This document shows positions 1 through 7,961 of a stretch of DNA of 33,021 nt, piece after piece; the first letter of the stretch is position 1, and every line of letters starts with the position of its first letter. The stretch is from contig CANRAZ010000024.1 of the NCBI GenBank assembly GCA_947628705.1, positions 1-33,021 of the forward strand, given 5' to 3'. The DNA comes from an uncultured Lachnospiraceae bacterium (GTDB taxonomy: Bacteria > Bacillota > Clostridia > Lachnospirales > Lachnospiraceae). The notes under the pieces were generated by a model that had not been told where the DNA came from, made no database searches, and saw only the letters and a list, made by a program, of their open reading frames with translations. The position numbers were made by a program, and so were the translations under genes.

Positions 1-20
1 TGAATCTTTTTCCTTGCCAT
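1..20 (-). CDS. Start of a minus-strand gene leaving the window (product unknown)
   Basis: Only six codons are visible on the minus strand, reading Met-Ala-Arg-Lys-Lys-Ile. What supports a real start is a GGAGG ribosome binding site at 28-32 with a 7-nt spacer to the ATG at 18-20. The RBS lies in one arm of a 14-bp perfect inverted repeat (25-38 with 57-70). A short basic N-terminus behind a hairpin-buried RBS is a layout often seen at the start of transposase genes, but six residues cannot identify a family. Confidence 0.45.
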
Positions 21-24
21 AATA

Positions 25-70
25 AAACCTCCAAACTGTGTAGTTTTATCTTACATCAGTTTGGAGGTTT
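25..70 (-). promoter_or_regulatory. Hairpin sequestering the RBS of the left-edge gene
   Basis: A perfect 14-bp inverted repeat (25-38 and 57-70) is extended by TGTA/TACA (39-42 with 52-55) around a short loop. On the minus strand the GGAGG of the downstream gene sits inside the stem, so in a long read-through transcript it would be paired and hidden. The stop codon of the upstream DUF4143 remnant (69-71) lies at the outer edge of the stem. There is no T-run, so a simple terminator is less likely than a translational block. Confidence 0.6.
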
Positions 71-236
71 ACACAATATTTGGGATAGATCCCATTTTAT
101 CTGTATCAATAGCGGATGCCAGTTTTTTTAGGGTTAAGGAAGCTTCTTCTATAAGTCTGTCGCTGCCAAGCTTTATTTCAATAAGTCCGTAATTCCCATT
201 TCTCAGATGTATCACGGCATCACATTCAAGACCTGG
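69..236 (-). pseudogene. C-terminal remnant of a DUF4143 AAA+ ATPase
   Basis: The minus frame ending at the stop 69-71 encodes about 55 residues, including GLECDAVIHLRNGNYGLIEI followed by KLGSDRLIEEA. This is the conserved end of the DUF4143 part of the AAA_14/DUF4143 ATP-binding family, a restriction-endonuclease-like fold with D and E-x-K residues. Upstream of about 236 the similarity stops and an in-frame stop follows, so the ATPase core is missing. It is a different branch from the intact ATPase at 668-1921, whose end does not carry this sequence. Confidence 0.7.
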
Positions 237-588
237 CTTTGCCTGTTCAAGTGCAGTTCCTCCTTTTTGACTGTATCATAACCGTTTTTATAAACATATC
301 AACTGTTTTCGGCAATTTGGCGCGAATTTGTTCGGCAGTTTGGCAAAACTTTTTTGTCAAAGCAGATTATGACGGAATAAAAAAGGCAGATGTATTGGGA
401 CGGATGTTAAAAAGACTGAGGCTTCAAGTGATATTACTCAAAGGGACAAAAAGTGAACAGAGGGCAATGCAAGTATGGAACAAGGGCAAAAATCACAAAT
501 CGAAACGGTCTGTGGTGCCTTTGCTTACAGGGGTAACGAGCCAATCTTCAGGTATGCTTGTTATTTTTTATGAACTTACGGAGAATAC
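237..588. other. Gene-poor stretch with two near-identical 14-bp direct repeats
   Basis: I see no convincing gene here. A plus-strand open frame across 239-592 has no RBS, an odd composition and no family I recognise. Two 14-bp copies (308-321 and 331-344) match at 13 of 14 positions with a 23-bp period. On the minus strand this part reads as a short stop-free Lys/Ala/Pro-rich peptide that could be a relic of the hinge of a larger protein. Confidence 0.35.
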
Positions 589-617
589 TTGATTTTTGTG
601 GAGGCATTGGATATAAT
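589..617 (+). promoter_or_regulatory. Sigma-A-type promoter for the DUF4143 ATPase
   Basis: TTGATT at 589-594 and TATAAT at 612-617 are separated by 17 bp. The predicted transcription start near 624 is about 44 nt upstream of the ATG at 668. Confidence 0.65.
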
Positions 618-667
618 AATTACGAAAAAAGGTGTAAACACATTTATTGCGGAATCAGGAGAACGAT

Positions 668-1921
668 ATGGAGATCAAACGAGATATTTATCTGGATCGG
701 CTGATCCGACGTGAGAAGAATGGACTGATCAAGATTGTGACGGGTGTTCGCCGGTGTGGAAAGTCATACCTGTTGTTCAACCTGTTCCATAATTATTTGC
801 TGGATAAGGGCGTGAAGGAAGACCATATTATCGAGATCGCCCTAGATGACCGCGGAAACAAAGAATTGCGCGATCCCGACAATATGCTAAGCTTCGTAAA
901 AAAACGGATCGTTGACAGAGGCACCTACTATGTCATTCTGGACGAGGTACAACTCCTTGACGAGTTTGTGGATGTCCTCAACAGTTTTATGCATATCCCC
1001 AATGCAGACGTATACGTGACTGGCAGCAATTCCAAGTTTCTCTCCTCTGATTTGGTTACGGAATTCCGTGGTCGTGGAGACGAGGTCCGCATATATCCGC
1101 TCTCATTCCGAGAATATTGTTCCGTTTATGAGGGTAGCGCCGACGAAGCGTGGGACGATTACTTTACCTATGGCGGACTGCCGCTGATCCTCTCCCGTGA
1201 AACGGCGGAGGAAAAAGCGGAATACCTTATGTCGCTGTTTCAGAAGGTGTATCTCAGCGACATTATTGATCGCCACAAGGTGCGCAATCAAGAGGAGCTG
1301 GATGAGCTGGTGGATATCCTTGCCTCTGCCGTGGGCTCGCTGACCAATCCGCTGAAGCTGGCAAACACCTTCAAGACAGTCAAGAAAAAGACGATCAGCG
1401 ACAAGACGCTGAAAAAATATATGGATTATCTGATGGACGCCTTCCTGGTGAGCAAGGCTGTCCGTTACGATATCAAGGGACGAAAGTATATTGGCTCTCC
1501 GGCCAAGTTCTACTTTGAGGACGTGGGGTTGCGCAACGCAAGGCTGAACTTCCGGCAAATGGAAGAAAACCACATTATGGAGAACATTATCTATAACGAG
1601 CTGCGGATCCGGGGTTACCGCGTAGACGTAGGTCTTGTGGAACAGTTCGGTAAGAACAGAGAGAACAAAACGACGAAAAAACAGCTTGAGGTGGACTTCG
1701 TCGTGACCCGCGGAAGCGAGAAGTATTATGTTCAGTCCGCCTTTGCGATGAACACCCAGAGCAAACAGGAGCAGGAAGAGCGCCCACTGAACGCCATCGG
1801 TGACTCCTTCAAGAAAATCATCGTCGTGCGGGATAATATCAAGGTGCGCAGAAACGATATGGGGATTGTGACAATTGGCATCCGAAACTTCCTTTTGGAT
1901 GAGAACAGCCTGAACCTGTAA
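668..1921 (+). CDS. AAA+ ATP-binding protein, AAA_14/DUF4143 family
   Basis: The protein is 417 residues, a normal length for this family. Residues 26-33 form a Walker A loop (GVRRCGKS) and the Walker B is VILDEVQ near residues 88-94. The C-terminal half carries the DUF4143 nuclease-like domain, with LEVDFVVTRG about 80 residues from the end. The start at 668 is preferred over a TTG at 647 because CAGGAG at 656-661 is correctly spaced and the conserved family start (basic residues, then YLDRLI) begins there. The biological role of these ATPases is not settled; many sit in mobile or defence-like contexts. Codon use (GATC, CGG, CTG rich) differs from the backbone genes to the right, and the gene lies between two decayed mobile-element fragments, so recent acquisition is likely. 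Confidence 0.88.
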   Translation: MEIKRDIYLDRLIRREKNGLIKIVTGVRRCGKSYLLFNLFHNYLLDKGVKEDHIIEIALDDRGNKELRDPDNMLSFVKKRIVDRGTYYVILDEVQLLDEFVDVLNSFMHIPNADVYVTGSNSKFLSSDLVTEFRGRGDEVRIYPLSFREYCSVYEGSADEAWDDYFTYGGLPLILSRETAEEKAEYLMSLFQKVYLSDIIDRHKVRNQEELDELVDILASAVGSLTNPLKLANTFKTVKKKTISDKTLKKYMDYLMDAFLVSKAVRYDIKGRKYIGSPAKFYFEDVGLRNARLNFRQMEENHIMENIIYNELRIRGYRVDVGLVEQFGKNRENKTTKKQLEVDFVVTRGSEKYYVQSAFAMNTQSKQEQEERPLNAIGDSFKKIIVVRDNIKVRRNDMGIVTIGIRNFLLDENSLNL

Positions 1922-1949
1922 GTCTGTTTTACGGGACTGCCATTTTGGC

Positions 1950-2343
1950 ATAACATAATTAGAATTGAAGGCATGTATCTGCCTAAGGGAACGAGACAGT
2001 TATGTACAAGAATCAATTAAGGATTGTACCGATACGCCATCCTCATCGATATGCTCTGTCAGATCATCGCCTACCAGGACCCAGAGTGGTTAGAGGAACA
2101 GCTCGAGTAATTAAGAAAATTTGCAAATGTGCGAGTGGCAAAATCTAAATGCACTATCGATCTCAAGACTCTGCTGGAAGACCATTGGGGAAAGGGGTAC
2201 AAGGACAATGAACAGCGAATGCTCAAACATAAAATAAGAAAGCGAAATCTATTTGGAAACTGGCATCCTCGGTGGCTATCATTCGAGAAAAGCTGTCCTT
2301 TGCAAAGCGGAGGGCGGCGGTGTGGATACGTTATTGACGGCGA
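1950..2343. other. Degraded accessory DNA with a possible short peptide fragment
   Basis: There is no intact gene in this stretch. One plus frame at 2024-2110 encodes 28 residues containing IDMLCQIIAYQDPEWLEEQ before a TAA. It looks protein-like and may be the stump of an element-encoded protein, but I cannot name it. The next stop-free stretch (2129 onward) has an unusual composition and joins in frame to the recombinase remnant at about 2344. Confidence 0.35.
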
Positions 2344-2651
2344 ACTGAAGGACGTTCGCTTCATCGCCATCAACGACTCCATGGACTTGCTCGTCGAGAG
2401 CAGCAACGACTTCAGCCCCATCCGCAACTGGGTCAACGAGCTTCACGCCAAGGATTCCAGCAAGAAGGCGCGCGCTGTCAAGAAGATGCGGGCCGAGTGC
2501 GGCGAGCGTCTCGGCGGCAGACCGCCCTACCGTTACTGCAAGGTGGACAACGACGCTGTCCTAAAAAAACAAAAAGACTGTGCGTAAGCCTGAAAATGAA
2601 TACACACTGGTTGAGAACACGCACCCGCACTGATTTCACAGGAGCAATGAA
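2344..2651 (+). pseudogene. Remnant of a large serine recombinase (resolvase family)
   Basis: From about 2344 the plus frame reads VRFIAINDSMDLLVESSND, then a helix NWVNELHAKDSSKKARAV, then GERLGGRPPYRY. These are hallmarks of the end of the resolvase catalytic domain and the start of the recombinase domain in transposon-type large serine recombinases. The frame is lost near 2565. In the next frame the family motif RKPENEYTLVENTHP continues at about 2585-2627, and a second 1-nt shift gives LISQEQ before a stop. The catalytic serine region and the long zinc-ribbon and coiled-coil C-terminus are absent, so the gene is dead. Its G+C-rich codons contrast with the flanks. Confidence 0.8.
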
Positions 2652-2654
2652 ATA

Positions 2655-2696
2655 AGCAATAGAGGCGGACAGCTTACGCCGTCCGCCTCTATTGCT
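2655..2696. terminator. 16-bp perfect stem-loop between the recombinase remnant and spoIIID
   Basis: AGCAATAGAGGCGGAC (2655-2670) is exactly complementary to 2681-2696 around a 10-nt loop. No strong T-run follows on either strand, so it may be a terminator for spoIIID read-out on the minus strand or the terminal structure of the decayed element. Confidence 0.5.
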
Positions 2697-2757
2697 CCGA
2701 ACCTTTCAAATAGTGTCCCTATGGACAATATCAGAACGCTCTCAGTCTTTTTTTTCC

Positions 2758-3036
2758 TCATCCCATAATATCCGCTGTCTCCCCATGCGACTGCTTATAG
2801 TACTTATCCTTAGTCGCAAGTCCTCCTCTGATATGCCTTTCGGATTTGTTCAAATCCAAAACCTTCCTGACTTCGGCGGCAAGAGGAGCATTGATTTTTT
2901 CCAGTCTTTTTGTAACGTCCTGATGGACGGTGGATTTGCTTATTCCAAACTGCTTGGCGGTCTGTCTTACGGTTGTGTTGTTATTTACGATATACCAAGC
3001 AGTGTTCACTACCCGTTCAATGATATAGTCCTTCAA
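2758..3036 (-). CDS. spoIIID: Sporulation transcriptional regulator SpoIIID
   Basis: The 92-residue product matches SpoIIID along its full length: N-terminal MKDYIIERV, a helix-turn-helix TVRQTAKQFGISKSTVHQDV at about residues 22-41, then RLEKINAPLAAEVRKVLDLN and the basic tail motif ERHIRGGLATK. In Bacillus, SpoIIID is a mother-cell DNA-binding protein that switches genes between the sigma-E and sigma-K stages. The start is a TTG, chosen because the conserved MKDYI begins there and no in-frame ATG exists upstream. The Shine-Dalgarno is weak. A sigma-E-like promoter is placed correctly about 30 bp upstream. The gene marks the organism as a spore former and the beginning of backbone DNA after the mobile patch. 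Confidence 0.95.
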   Translation of the reverse strand: MKDYIIERVVNTAWYIVNNNTTVRQTAKQFGISKSTVHQDVTKRLEKINAPLAAEVRKVLDLNKSERHIRGGLATKDKYYKQSHGETADIMG

Positions 3037-3066
3037 TGCTGCACACTCTGATACGCTTGTTATTAC

Positions 3067-3095
3067 AGTGTATGCAGGAGGTTCGGGTATTATAA
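3067..3095 (-). promoter_or_regulatory. Sigma-E-like promoter of spoIIID
   Basis: On the minus strand the -10 is CATACACT (3067-3074), a full match to the Bacillus sigma-E consensus CATACAHT. The -35 is TTATAAT (3089-3095), 5 of 7 to KMATATT, with a 14-bp spacer. This agrees with the known sigma-E dependence of spoIIID in Bacillus. Confidence 0.6.
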
Positions 3096-3250
3096 CCCGA
3101 TATAAACTACTTTCGTAATGCTTACATACGGTGAAGCGTTTATGATTTGAAAACGGTTAGCAATGGGAGCGCGCCATGTTTTGCAGCGCTGGCTTTGTCA
3201 GCTCATAAATTACAGACTAGTGTTTAACGCAAACTATAATGAAAAAACAG

Positions 3251-3279
3251 TTGAACAGCACTCGATTAGATGTTAAAAT
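3251..3279 (+). promoter_or_regulatory. Sigma-A-type promoter of pgi
   Basis: TTGAAC (3251-3256) and TAAAAT (3274-3279) are 17 bp apart, leaving a leader of about 38 nt before the ATG at 3324. Confidence 0.65.
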
Positions 3280-3323
3280 ATAACAGATTTGATATTGCGA
3301 AAGCAACATAATGGAGGTTGGAC

Positions 3324-4673
3324 ATGAATAGCGTAACATTTGATTATTCCAAAGCCACTGGATTTATGGCTGAAAGCGAACTGGAAGGAATAAAGGCAGC
3401 GGCGCTTACCGCAAAGGAAACCTTGGTGAGCAAAAGCGGAGCAGGAAACGATTTCCTTGGCTGGATAGATCTGCCTGTTGACTATGACAAGGAAGAATTT
3501 GCAAGAATCAAAAAAGCCGCAGAGAAGATCAAGAATGATTCTGATGTGCTTCTTGTAATCGGCATTGGAGGCTCTTACCTTGGTGCAAGGGCTGCAATTG
3601 AATTTCTTCGCCACAGCTTTTACAATAATGTTGACAAGGAGGTTCGCAAGACTCCGGAAATTTATTATGTGGGCAACAGCATAAGCTCAACCTATATTGC
3701 GCATTTAAAGGACGTTATCGGCGACAGAGATTTCTCCATCAACATGATTTCCAAGTCCGGAACGACTACCGAGCCTGCAATTGCGTTCAGAGTGTTCAAA
3801 AAGATGCTTATTGACAAGTATGGCAAAGAGGAAGCAAACAGAAGGATCTATGCGACGACGGACAAGGCAAAGGGAGCCCTTAAGAACGTTGCGAACACAG
3901 AGGGCTATGAATCCTTCGTCGTTCCCGATAATGTAGGCGGACGTTTTTCAGTGCTTACAGCCGTAGGACTTCTTCCTATTGCAGTTTCGGGCGCTGACAT
4001 TGACAAGCTCATGGCAGGCGCCGCAGCAATGCGCGAAAGCTGCCTTAACAAGCCTTTTGAAAGCAATGATGCTGTGCTTTACGCAGCAGTTAGAAACATT
4101 TTTTACAACAAGGGCAAGGCAGTTGAGGTTCTTGCGAACTACGAGCCTGCAATGCACTATATTTCAGAGTGGTGGAAGCAGCTTTACGGAGAATCCGAAG
4201 GCAAGGATCAGAAGGGCATTTTCCCTGCAAGCGTGGATCTTACGACAGATCTCCACTCAATGGGTCAGTTCATTCAGGACGGTTCAAGGATTATGTATGA
4301 GACTGTTCTTGAGCTTGAAAATTCCGCAGACGAAATCGTCCTTGAGTCGGAGCCTGTCGATCTTGACGGAATGAATTATCTTGCCGGAAAGACGGTTGAC
4401 TTTGTAAACAAGTCGGCGATGAAGGGAACCATACTTGCGCATATCGACGGCGGAGTTCCGAACCTTCTGGTTAAGGTGCCTGCAAAGGACGAGTATTCAC
4501 TGGGACAGCTTTTCTACTTCTTTGAGTTTGCCTGCGGCGTATCAGGTTATATGCTTGGAGTCAATCCGTTTAATCAGCCGGGAGTTGAAAGCTACAAGAA
4601 GAATATGTTTGCTCTTCTTGGAAAGCCTGGCTATGAAGAAATGAGAGCAGAGCTTCTTGCAAGGCTACAGTAG
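3324..4673 (+). CDS. pgi: Glucose-6-phosphate isomerase
   Basis: This enzyme interconverts glucose 6-phosphate and fructose 6-phosphate in glycolysis and gluconeogenesis, in the cytoplasm. At 449 residues it has the short form usual in Firmicutes. Family signatures are visible: the sugar-phosphate-binding loop [11 protein letters not shown] near residue 79, [16 protein letters not shown] near 141, [14 protein letters not shown] near 207, and the second PGI signature [11 protein letters not shown] near 317. GGAGG at 3313-3317 fits the ATG at 3324; a TTG at 3318 is too close to the RBS. The gene is monocistronic, with its own promoter and a strong terminator downstream. Confidence 0.97.
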   Translation: MNSVTFDYSKATGFMAESELEGIKAAALTAKETLVSKSGAGNDFLGWIDLPVDYDKEEFARIKKAAEKIKNDSDVLLVIGIGGSYLGARAAIEFLRHSFYNNVDKEVRKTPEIYYVGNSISSTYIAHLKDVIGDRDFSINMISKSGTTTEPAIAFRVFKKMLIDKYGKEEANRRIYATTDKAKGALKNVANTEGYESFVVPDNVGGRFSVLTAVGLLPIAVSGADIDKLMAGAAAMRESCLNKPFESNDAVLYAAVRNIFYNKGKAVEVLANYEPAMHYISEWWKQLYGESEGKDQKGIFPASVDLTTDLHSMGQFIQDGSRIMYETVLELENSADEIVLESEPVDLDGMNYLAGKTVDFVNKSAMKGTILAHIDGGVPNLLVKVPAKDEYSLGQLFYFFEFACGVSGYMLGVNPFNQPGVESYKKNMFALLGKPGYEEMRAELLARLQ

Positions 4674-4759
4674 GCTTAACGGTAAATAAAAGCGTTAAAG
4701 GCCGTTGAGCCGTTGCAGGCGGTCAAATTAATGCAAAACAGTTAAACGGTTAAACAAAG

Positions 4760-4797
4760 TGTTCGGGCGGTGCAGGTCACTGTCCGGACATTTTTTT
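4760..4797 (+). terminator. Rho-independent terminator after pgi
   Basis: A 13-bp stem with three G-U pairs (4760-4772 with 4778-4790), a 5-nt loop and seven Ts at 4791-4797. Confidence 0.85.
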
Positions 4798-4874
4798 GTC
4801 TGTTCCTACATAATTGTTATTATATGGCGGCTCTTAAAACTTTATAAACTTGCAGGGAAACTTTGTAAAAATAT

Positions 4875-4903
4875 TTGCCTTGTAAGCGCTAAAGTTTTAT
4901 AAT
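4875..4903 (+). promoter_or_regulatory. Promoter of the DUF3737 gene with a LacI-type half operator in the spacer
   Basis: TTGCCT (4875-4880) and TATAAT (4898-4903) are separated by 17 bp. The spacer begins TGTAAGCGCT, which resembles the left half and centre of LacI/CcpA-family operators (TGTAAGCGCTTACA). The right half is degenerate, so regulator binding is a guess. Confidence 0.6.
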
Positions 4904-4937
4904 AGTGAAGAATGTGAAATTTGAAAGGAGTCTTTTT

Positions 4938-5801
4938 ATGGGTGAAATGACAGAAATACGCCAGGGCTACTACACAGGCGAGCGTCCTTTGTTCAAGGGA
5001 AAGGATTTAAAAATATATGATACTATTTTCGATGATGGGGAGTCTCCGCTTAAAGAAAGCTGCAACATCGAGCTTTACGGAAGCATGTTTAAATGGAAGT
5101 ACCCTTTGTGGTATGCGAAGGATATTTTTGTAAAAAACTGCACGTGGTTTGAAATGGGACGTGCAGGAGTATGGTACACTAAAAATATCACGGTCGAGGA
5201 CAGCGCGATTGAGGCGCCGAAAAACTTTCGCAGATGCCGTAATGTTGTCCTTAAGAATGTTTCCTTCCCTAATGCCGCAGAAACTCTTTGGAGCTGCGAA
5301 AATGTGACGATGGAAAGAGTAGTGGCGAAGGGAACATATTTTGCAATGAACTGCAAAAACGTCAAGGCCGATGACTTTACTCTTTACGGGGATTATTCCT
5401 TTGACGGCGCGGAAAATGTCGAAATACATAATGCTACGATGCTGTCAAAGGATTCCTTCTGGAACAGCAAAAATGTGACGGTTTACGATTCCTTTATCTC
5501 AGGAGAATACCTCGGCTGGAATTCGCAAAATCTGACGCTTGTAAACTGCACTGTGGAAAGTCTTCAGGGAATGTGCTACATTGATAATCTCGTAATGAAA
5601 AACTGCAAGCTGGTCAATACTACTCTTGCTTTTGAATATTCAACGGTAGATGCTGAAATTGACAGCAAGATTAACAGCGTTTTCAATCCGTCAGGAGGCA
5701 CGATAGTGGCTGACTATATTGAAGAGCTGATAATTGAAAAGGATAAAATCGATCCTGATAAGACAAAAATAATATGCAGGCGGGAATCAGCGGCTGAGTA
5801 G
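4938..5801 (+). CDS. DUF3737 family right-handed beta-helix protein
   Basis: The 287-residue protein matches the DUF3737 family, whose members are predicted pectate-lyase-like beta-helices of unknown function. The N-terminus has the family pattern TGERPLFKG followed by IYDTIFDDGESPLKE. Short strands with repeated N-(V/I)-T and N-C steps run to about residue 265 (for example ENVTMERV, KNVTVYDSFIS, QNLTLVNCTV), as expected for stacked helix coils. There is no signal peptide or membrane segment, so it should be cytoplasmic. ATG 4938 is chosen for the AAGGAG at 4925-4930; a GTG at 4905 lies at the predicted transcription start. Its stop codon lies in what may be the first, degenerate unit of the 34-bp repeat array that follows. 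Confidence 0.88.
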   Translation: MGEMTEIRQGYYTGERPLFKGKDLKIYDTIFDDGESPLKESCNIELYGSMFKWKYPLWYAKDIFVKNCTWFEMGRAGVWYTKNITVEDSAIEAPKNFRRCRNVVLKNVSFPNAAETLWSCENVTMERVVAKGTYFAMNCKNVKADDFTLYGDYSFDGAENVEIHNATMLSKDSFWNSKNVTVYDSFISGEYLGWNSQNLTLVNCTVESLQGMCYIDNLVMKNCKLVNTTLAFEYSTVDAEIDSKINSVFNPSGGTIVADYIEELIIEKDKIDPDKTKIICRRESAAE

Positions 5802-5828
5802 GTGATTCTGGGCAATGCAGTCCTTAAT

Positions 5829-5990
5829 AAATCAGGTGCTTGTAATGCGCTGCTGTTTTAACAAATCAGGTGCTTGTATTGTGTTGCGGTTTTGATGTAT
5901 CAGATGCTTGCGCTGCCATTTTGTTTTAATATGTCAGATGCTTGCACGGCGATACCGTTTTTAAATAAATCGGCCGCCTGTTCATCTGAA
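5829..5990. repeat. 34-bp tandem repeat array (about 5 copies)
   Basis: Copies begin at 5829, 5863, 5897 and 5931, an exact 34-bp period, with a fifth diverged copy after 36 bp. The shared core is TCAGRTGCTTG followed by a variable GC-containing middle and a T-rich end (GTTTTAA-like). A further weak copy may cover 5795-5828, including the stop codon of the preceding gene. The units are directly abutting, and 34 is not a multiple of three, so neither a CRISPR nor a coding repeat fits. Confidence 0.8.
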
Positions 5991-6032
5991 TAAATTAGTG
6001 TGTAGTCGGTAAAAAGCTGCGGAGGACAGTGA

Positions 6033-7196
6033 ATGAAATATGATTTTGACGCTCCGGTTAATCGGAGAAATACAAATTCATTAAAATGGGATGTGGCTGA
6101 AAACGAGCTTCCGATGTGGGTGGCTGATATGGATTTTCAGACTGCGCCGGAGGTCAGGGAAGCTATTATAAAACGTGCTGAGCACGGAGTGTTCGGCTAC
6201 GCAGTCATTCCTGACGAATGGTACGAGGCCTATACGGACTGGTGGGGAAAAAGGCACAGCTTTTTAATGGAAAAAGAGTGGCTGATTTTTTCTACAGGAG
6301 TAGTACCAATAATTTCCAGTGTTGTCCGTAAACTTACTACCCCTGCTGAGAAGGTCGTAATTCAAACTCCAGTCTACAATATTTTTTTCAATTCAATATT
6401 GAATAACGGGAGACAGGTATTGGAAAGTCCGCTCGTATATGACGGAAAAGAATATCATGTTGACTTTAAAGCATTAGAGGAAAGACTTGCCGACAAACAG
6501 ACTTCTCTGATGATTCTGTGTAATCCGCACAATCCGATCGGCAAAATATGGGACAAAGAGACGCTTGCAAAAATAGGGGAGCTTTGTTACAAGCACAGTG
6601 TCACGGTTATTTCTGACGAGATCCACTGTGACATTACCGAGCCGGGAAAAAGCTATGTGCCTTTTGCTTCTGTTTCCGAGATATGCAGAGAAAACAGCAT
6701 TACCTGTATTGCGCCGACAAAGACCTTTAATCTGGCAGGGCTGCAGACGGCAGCGGCTGTTGTGCCGAACGAGGCGCTTAGACACAAGGTTTGGAGGGGG
6801 CTTAACACAGATGAGGTCGCTGAGCCTAATGCGTTTGCGGCAGAAGCGGCGGTTGCTGCTTTTTCAAACGGCGAGCCGTGGCTTGAAGAATTAAAAAAAT
6901 ATCTTTCGTGCAATAAAAAATATGTTCGTGATTTTATTGAAAGGGAACTTCCTCAGATAAAGGTGGTTCCTTCGGAAGCGACCTACCTTCTCTGGCTTGA
7001 CTGTCAGTCGGTGTGCGAGGACGCAGAAAGGCTTACGTCACACATAAGAAAACAAACCGGACTCTATCTTTCGGAAGGCGGTCAGTTCGGCGGCAACGGC
7101 AGGAGCTTTATCAGGCTTAACGCTGCCTGCCCGATGTCAGTTCTTAAAGACGGAATGAACAGATTTAAAAAGGGCGTGGAGAGCTTCGCCTGTTAA
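6033..7196 (+). CDS. MalY/PatB family PLP-dependent aminotransferase / C-S lyase
   Basis: The 387-residue fold-type I PLP enzyme begins with the MalY/PatB signature (MKYDFDAPVNRRNTNSLKWD, then WVADMDF). Cofactor residues are clear: N164 in CNPHNP, D195 in SDEIH and the Schiff-base lysine K230 in APTKTFNLAG; the phosphate-binding tail is GRSFIRLN. Characterised members are cystathionine beta-lyases that release homocysteine, ammonia and pyruvate, and some also act as aminotransferases or, in E. coli MalY, as regulators. The exact substrate cannot be read from the sequence. GCGGAGG at 6019-6025 sets the ATG at 6033. It appears monocistronic between the repeat array and the convergent rhomboid gene. 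Confidence 0.93.
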   Translation: MKYDFDAPVNRRNTNSLKWDVAENELPMWVADMDFQTAPEVREAIIKRAEHGVFGYAVIPDEWYEAYTDWWGKRHSFLMEKEWLIFSTGVVPIISSVVRKLTTPAEKVVIQTPVYNIFFNSILNNGRQVLESPLVYDGKEYHVDFKALEERLADKQTSLMILCNPHNPIGKIWDKETLAKIGELCYKHSVTVISDEIHCDITEPGKSYVPFASVSEICRENSITCIAPTKTFNLAGLQTAAAVVPNEALRHKVWRGLNTDEVAEPNAFAAEAAVAAFSNGEPWLEELKKYLSCNKKYVRDFIERELPQIKVVPSEATYLLWLDCQSVCEDAERLTSHIRKQTGLYLSEGGQFGGNGRSFIRLNAACPMSVLKDGMNRFKKGVESFAC

Positions 7197-7253
7197 GACA
7201 TAAAGCTCAACAGCCCTTCCGGCATCAAATCCTGCGGACGTCATTCTTCTGAT

Positions 7254-7841
7254 TTACTTTTTTCTGCCGCCGCCCTTCATTCCTGAGTAAACAAGCCCGT
7301 AAAGTCCGCCGCAGGTTCCGCCGATTATGTGCGTAAGCTGTGATACGTTGTCATGTATTCTGACGGCGTCTACCAGCTCGCCGCCTACATACAGAATAAA
7401 AACAAGAAGAAAGGTAATCGGTATCGTTCCGCTTTTAAGACTGACAGCGCTTGAAAGTATGATAAACATGAACACGATTCCGCTCGCGCCTAAAAGCGCC
7501 GTATGAGGGAACAGAAGATTGTTCGCAAGTCCTGTAATAAAAGCAGTTATAAGTATCATCTCAAGCAGATTGACGCTTCCGTATTTTTCTTCAAGGATCG
7601 GGCCTAAAAGAAGAATAAGAAGCATGTTGCCAATGTAATGAGACCAGCCTGAATGGCCGAGCACATGAGTGAAAAGCCTCACATACATTAAAGGGTCTGT
7701 CCAGCTGTCCCTGTATGTCATAAAAAGCAGCTGATTGCTCTTACCGTGAGTTACTGCTCCCAAAAGGAGAGCCACCAGTGAAAGTAAAGTAAAGGTAAGA
7801 GTTACAGGCGCGTTGTAGTCAAGTTTTTTTATAATATTCAT
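7254..7841 (-). CDS. Rhomboid family intramembrane serine protease
   Basis: The 195-residue protein has about six membrane helices and the rhomboid catalytic dyad: S120 in GASGIVF and H171 in LTHIIGG. The oxyanion-side residues H68 and N72 lie in WSHYIGNM. The family cleaves single-pass membrane proteins within the bilayer; the substrate here is unknown. It is at the minimal rhomboid length with no extra cytosolic domain, and ends in a basic GGGRKK tail. AAAGGAG lies upstream of the ATG. It follows galT on the same strand with a gap of about 120 bp containing a weak hairpin (around 7928-7948), so it may be partly co-transcribed. Confidence 0.93.
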   Translation of the reverse strand: MNIIKKLDYNAPVTLTFTLLSLVALLLGAVTHGKSNQLLFMTYRDSWTDPLMYVRLFTHVLGHSGWSHYIGNMLLILLLGPILEEKYGSVNLLEMILITAFITGLANNLLFPHTALLGASGIVFMFIILSSAVSLKSGTIPITFLLVFILYVGGELVDAVRIHDNVSQLTHIIGGTCGGLYGLVYSGMKGGGRKK

Positions 7842-7961
7842 AGAAACTCGAAGCTCCTTTACTCATTTTAATAGTTGTTTTTTGCGGTGGGTCACACCGT
7901 GTAAAGTAGGAAAACAAAGGCAGTATTAACCCATCTGATTTCGGGTTACCCCTAAATCCGG

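Noticed and set aside
239-592. Plus-strand open frame of 117 codons
   Set aside because: Weak start, no RBS, no recognisable family, and it overlaps the ATPase promoter; treated as non-coding.
1103-1951. Long minus-strand open frame (282 codons)
   Set aside because: It lies opposite the DUF4143 ATPase, has no RBS and no family signature; it is a shadow of that gene's codon bias.
5829-5990. Possible CRISPR array
   Set aside because: The 34-bp units abut with no unique spacers of constant length, the variable part is a drifted version of the same unit, and no cas genes are near.
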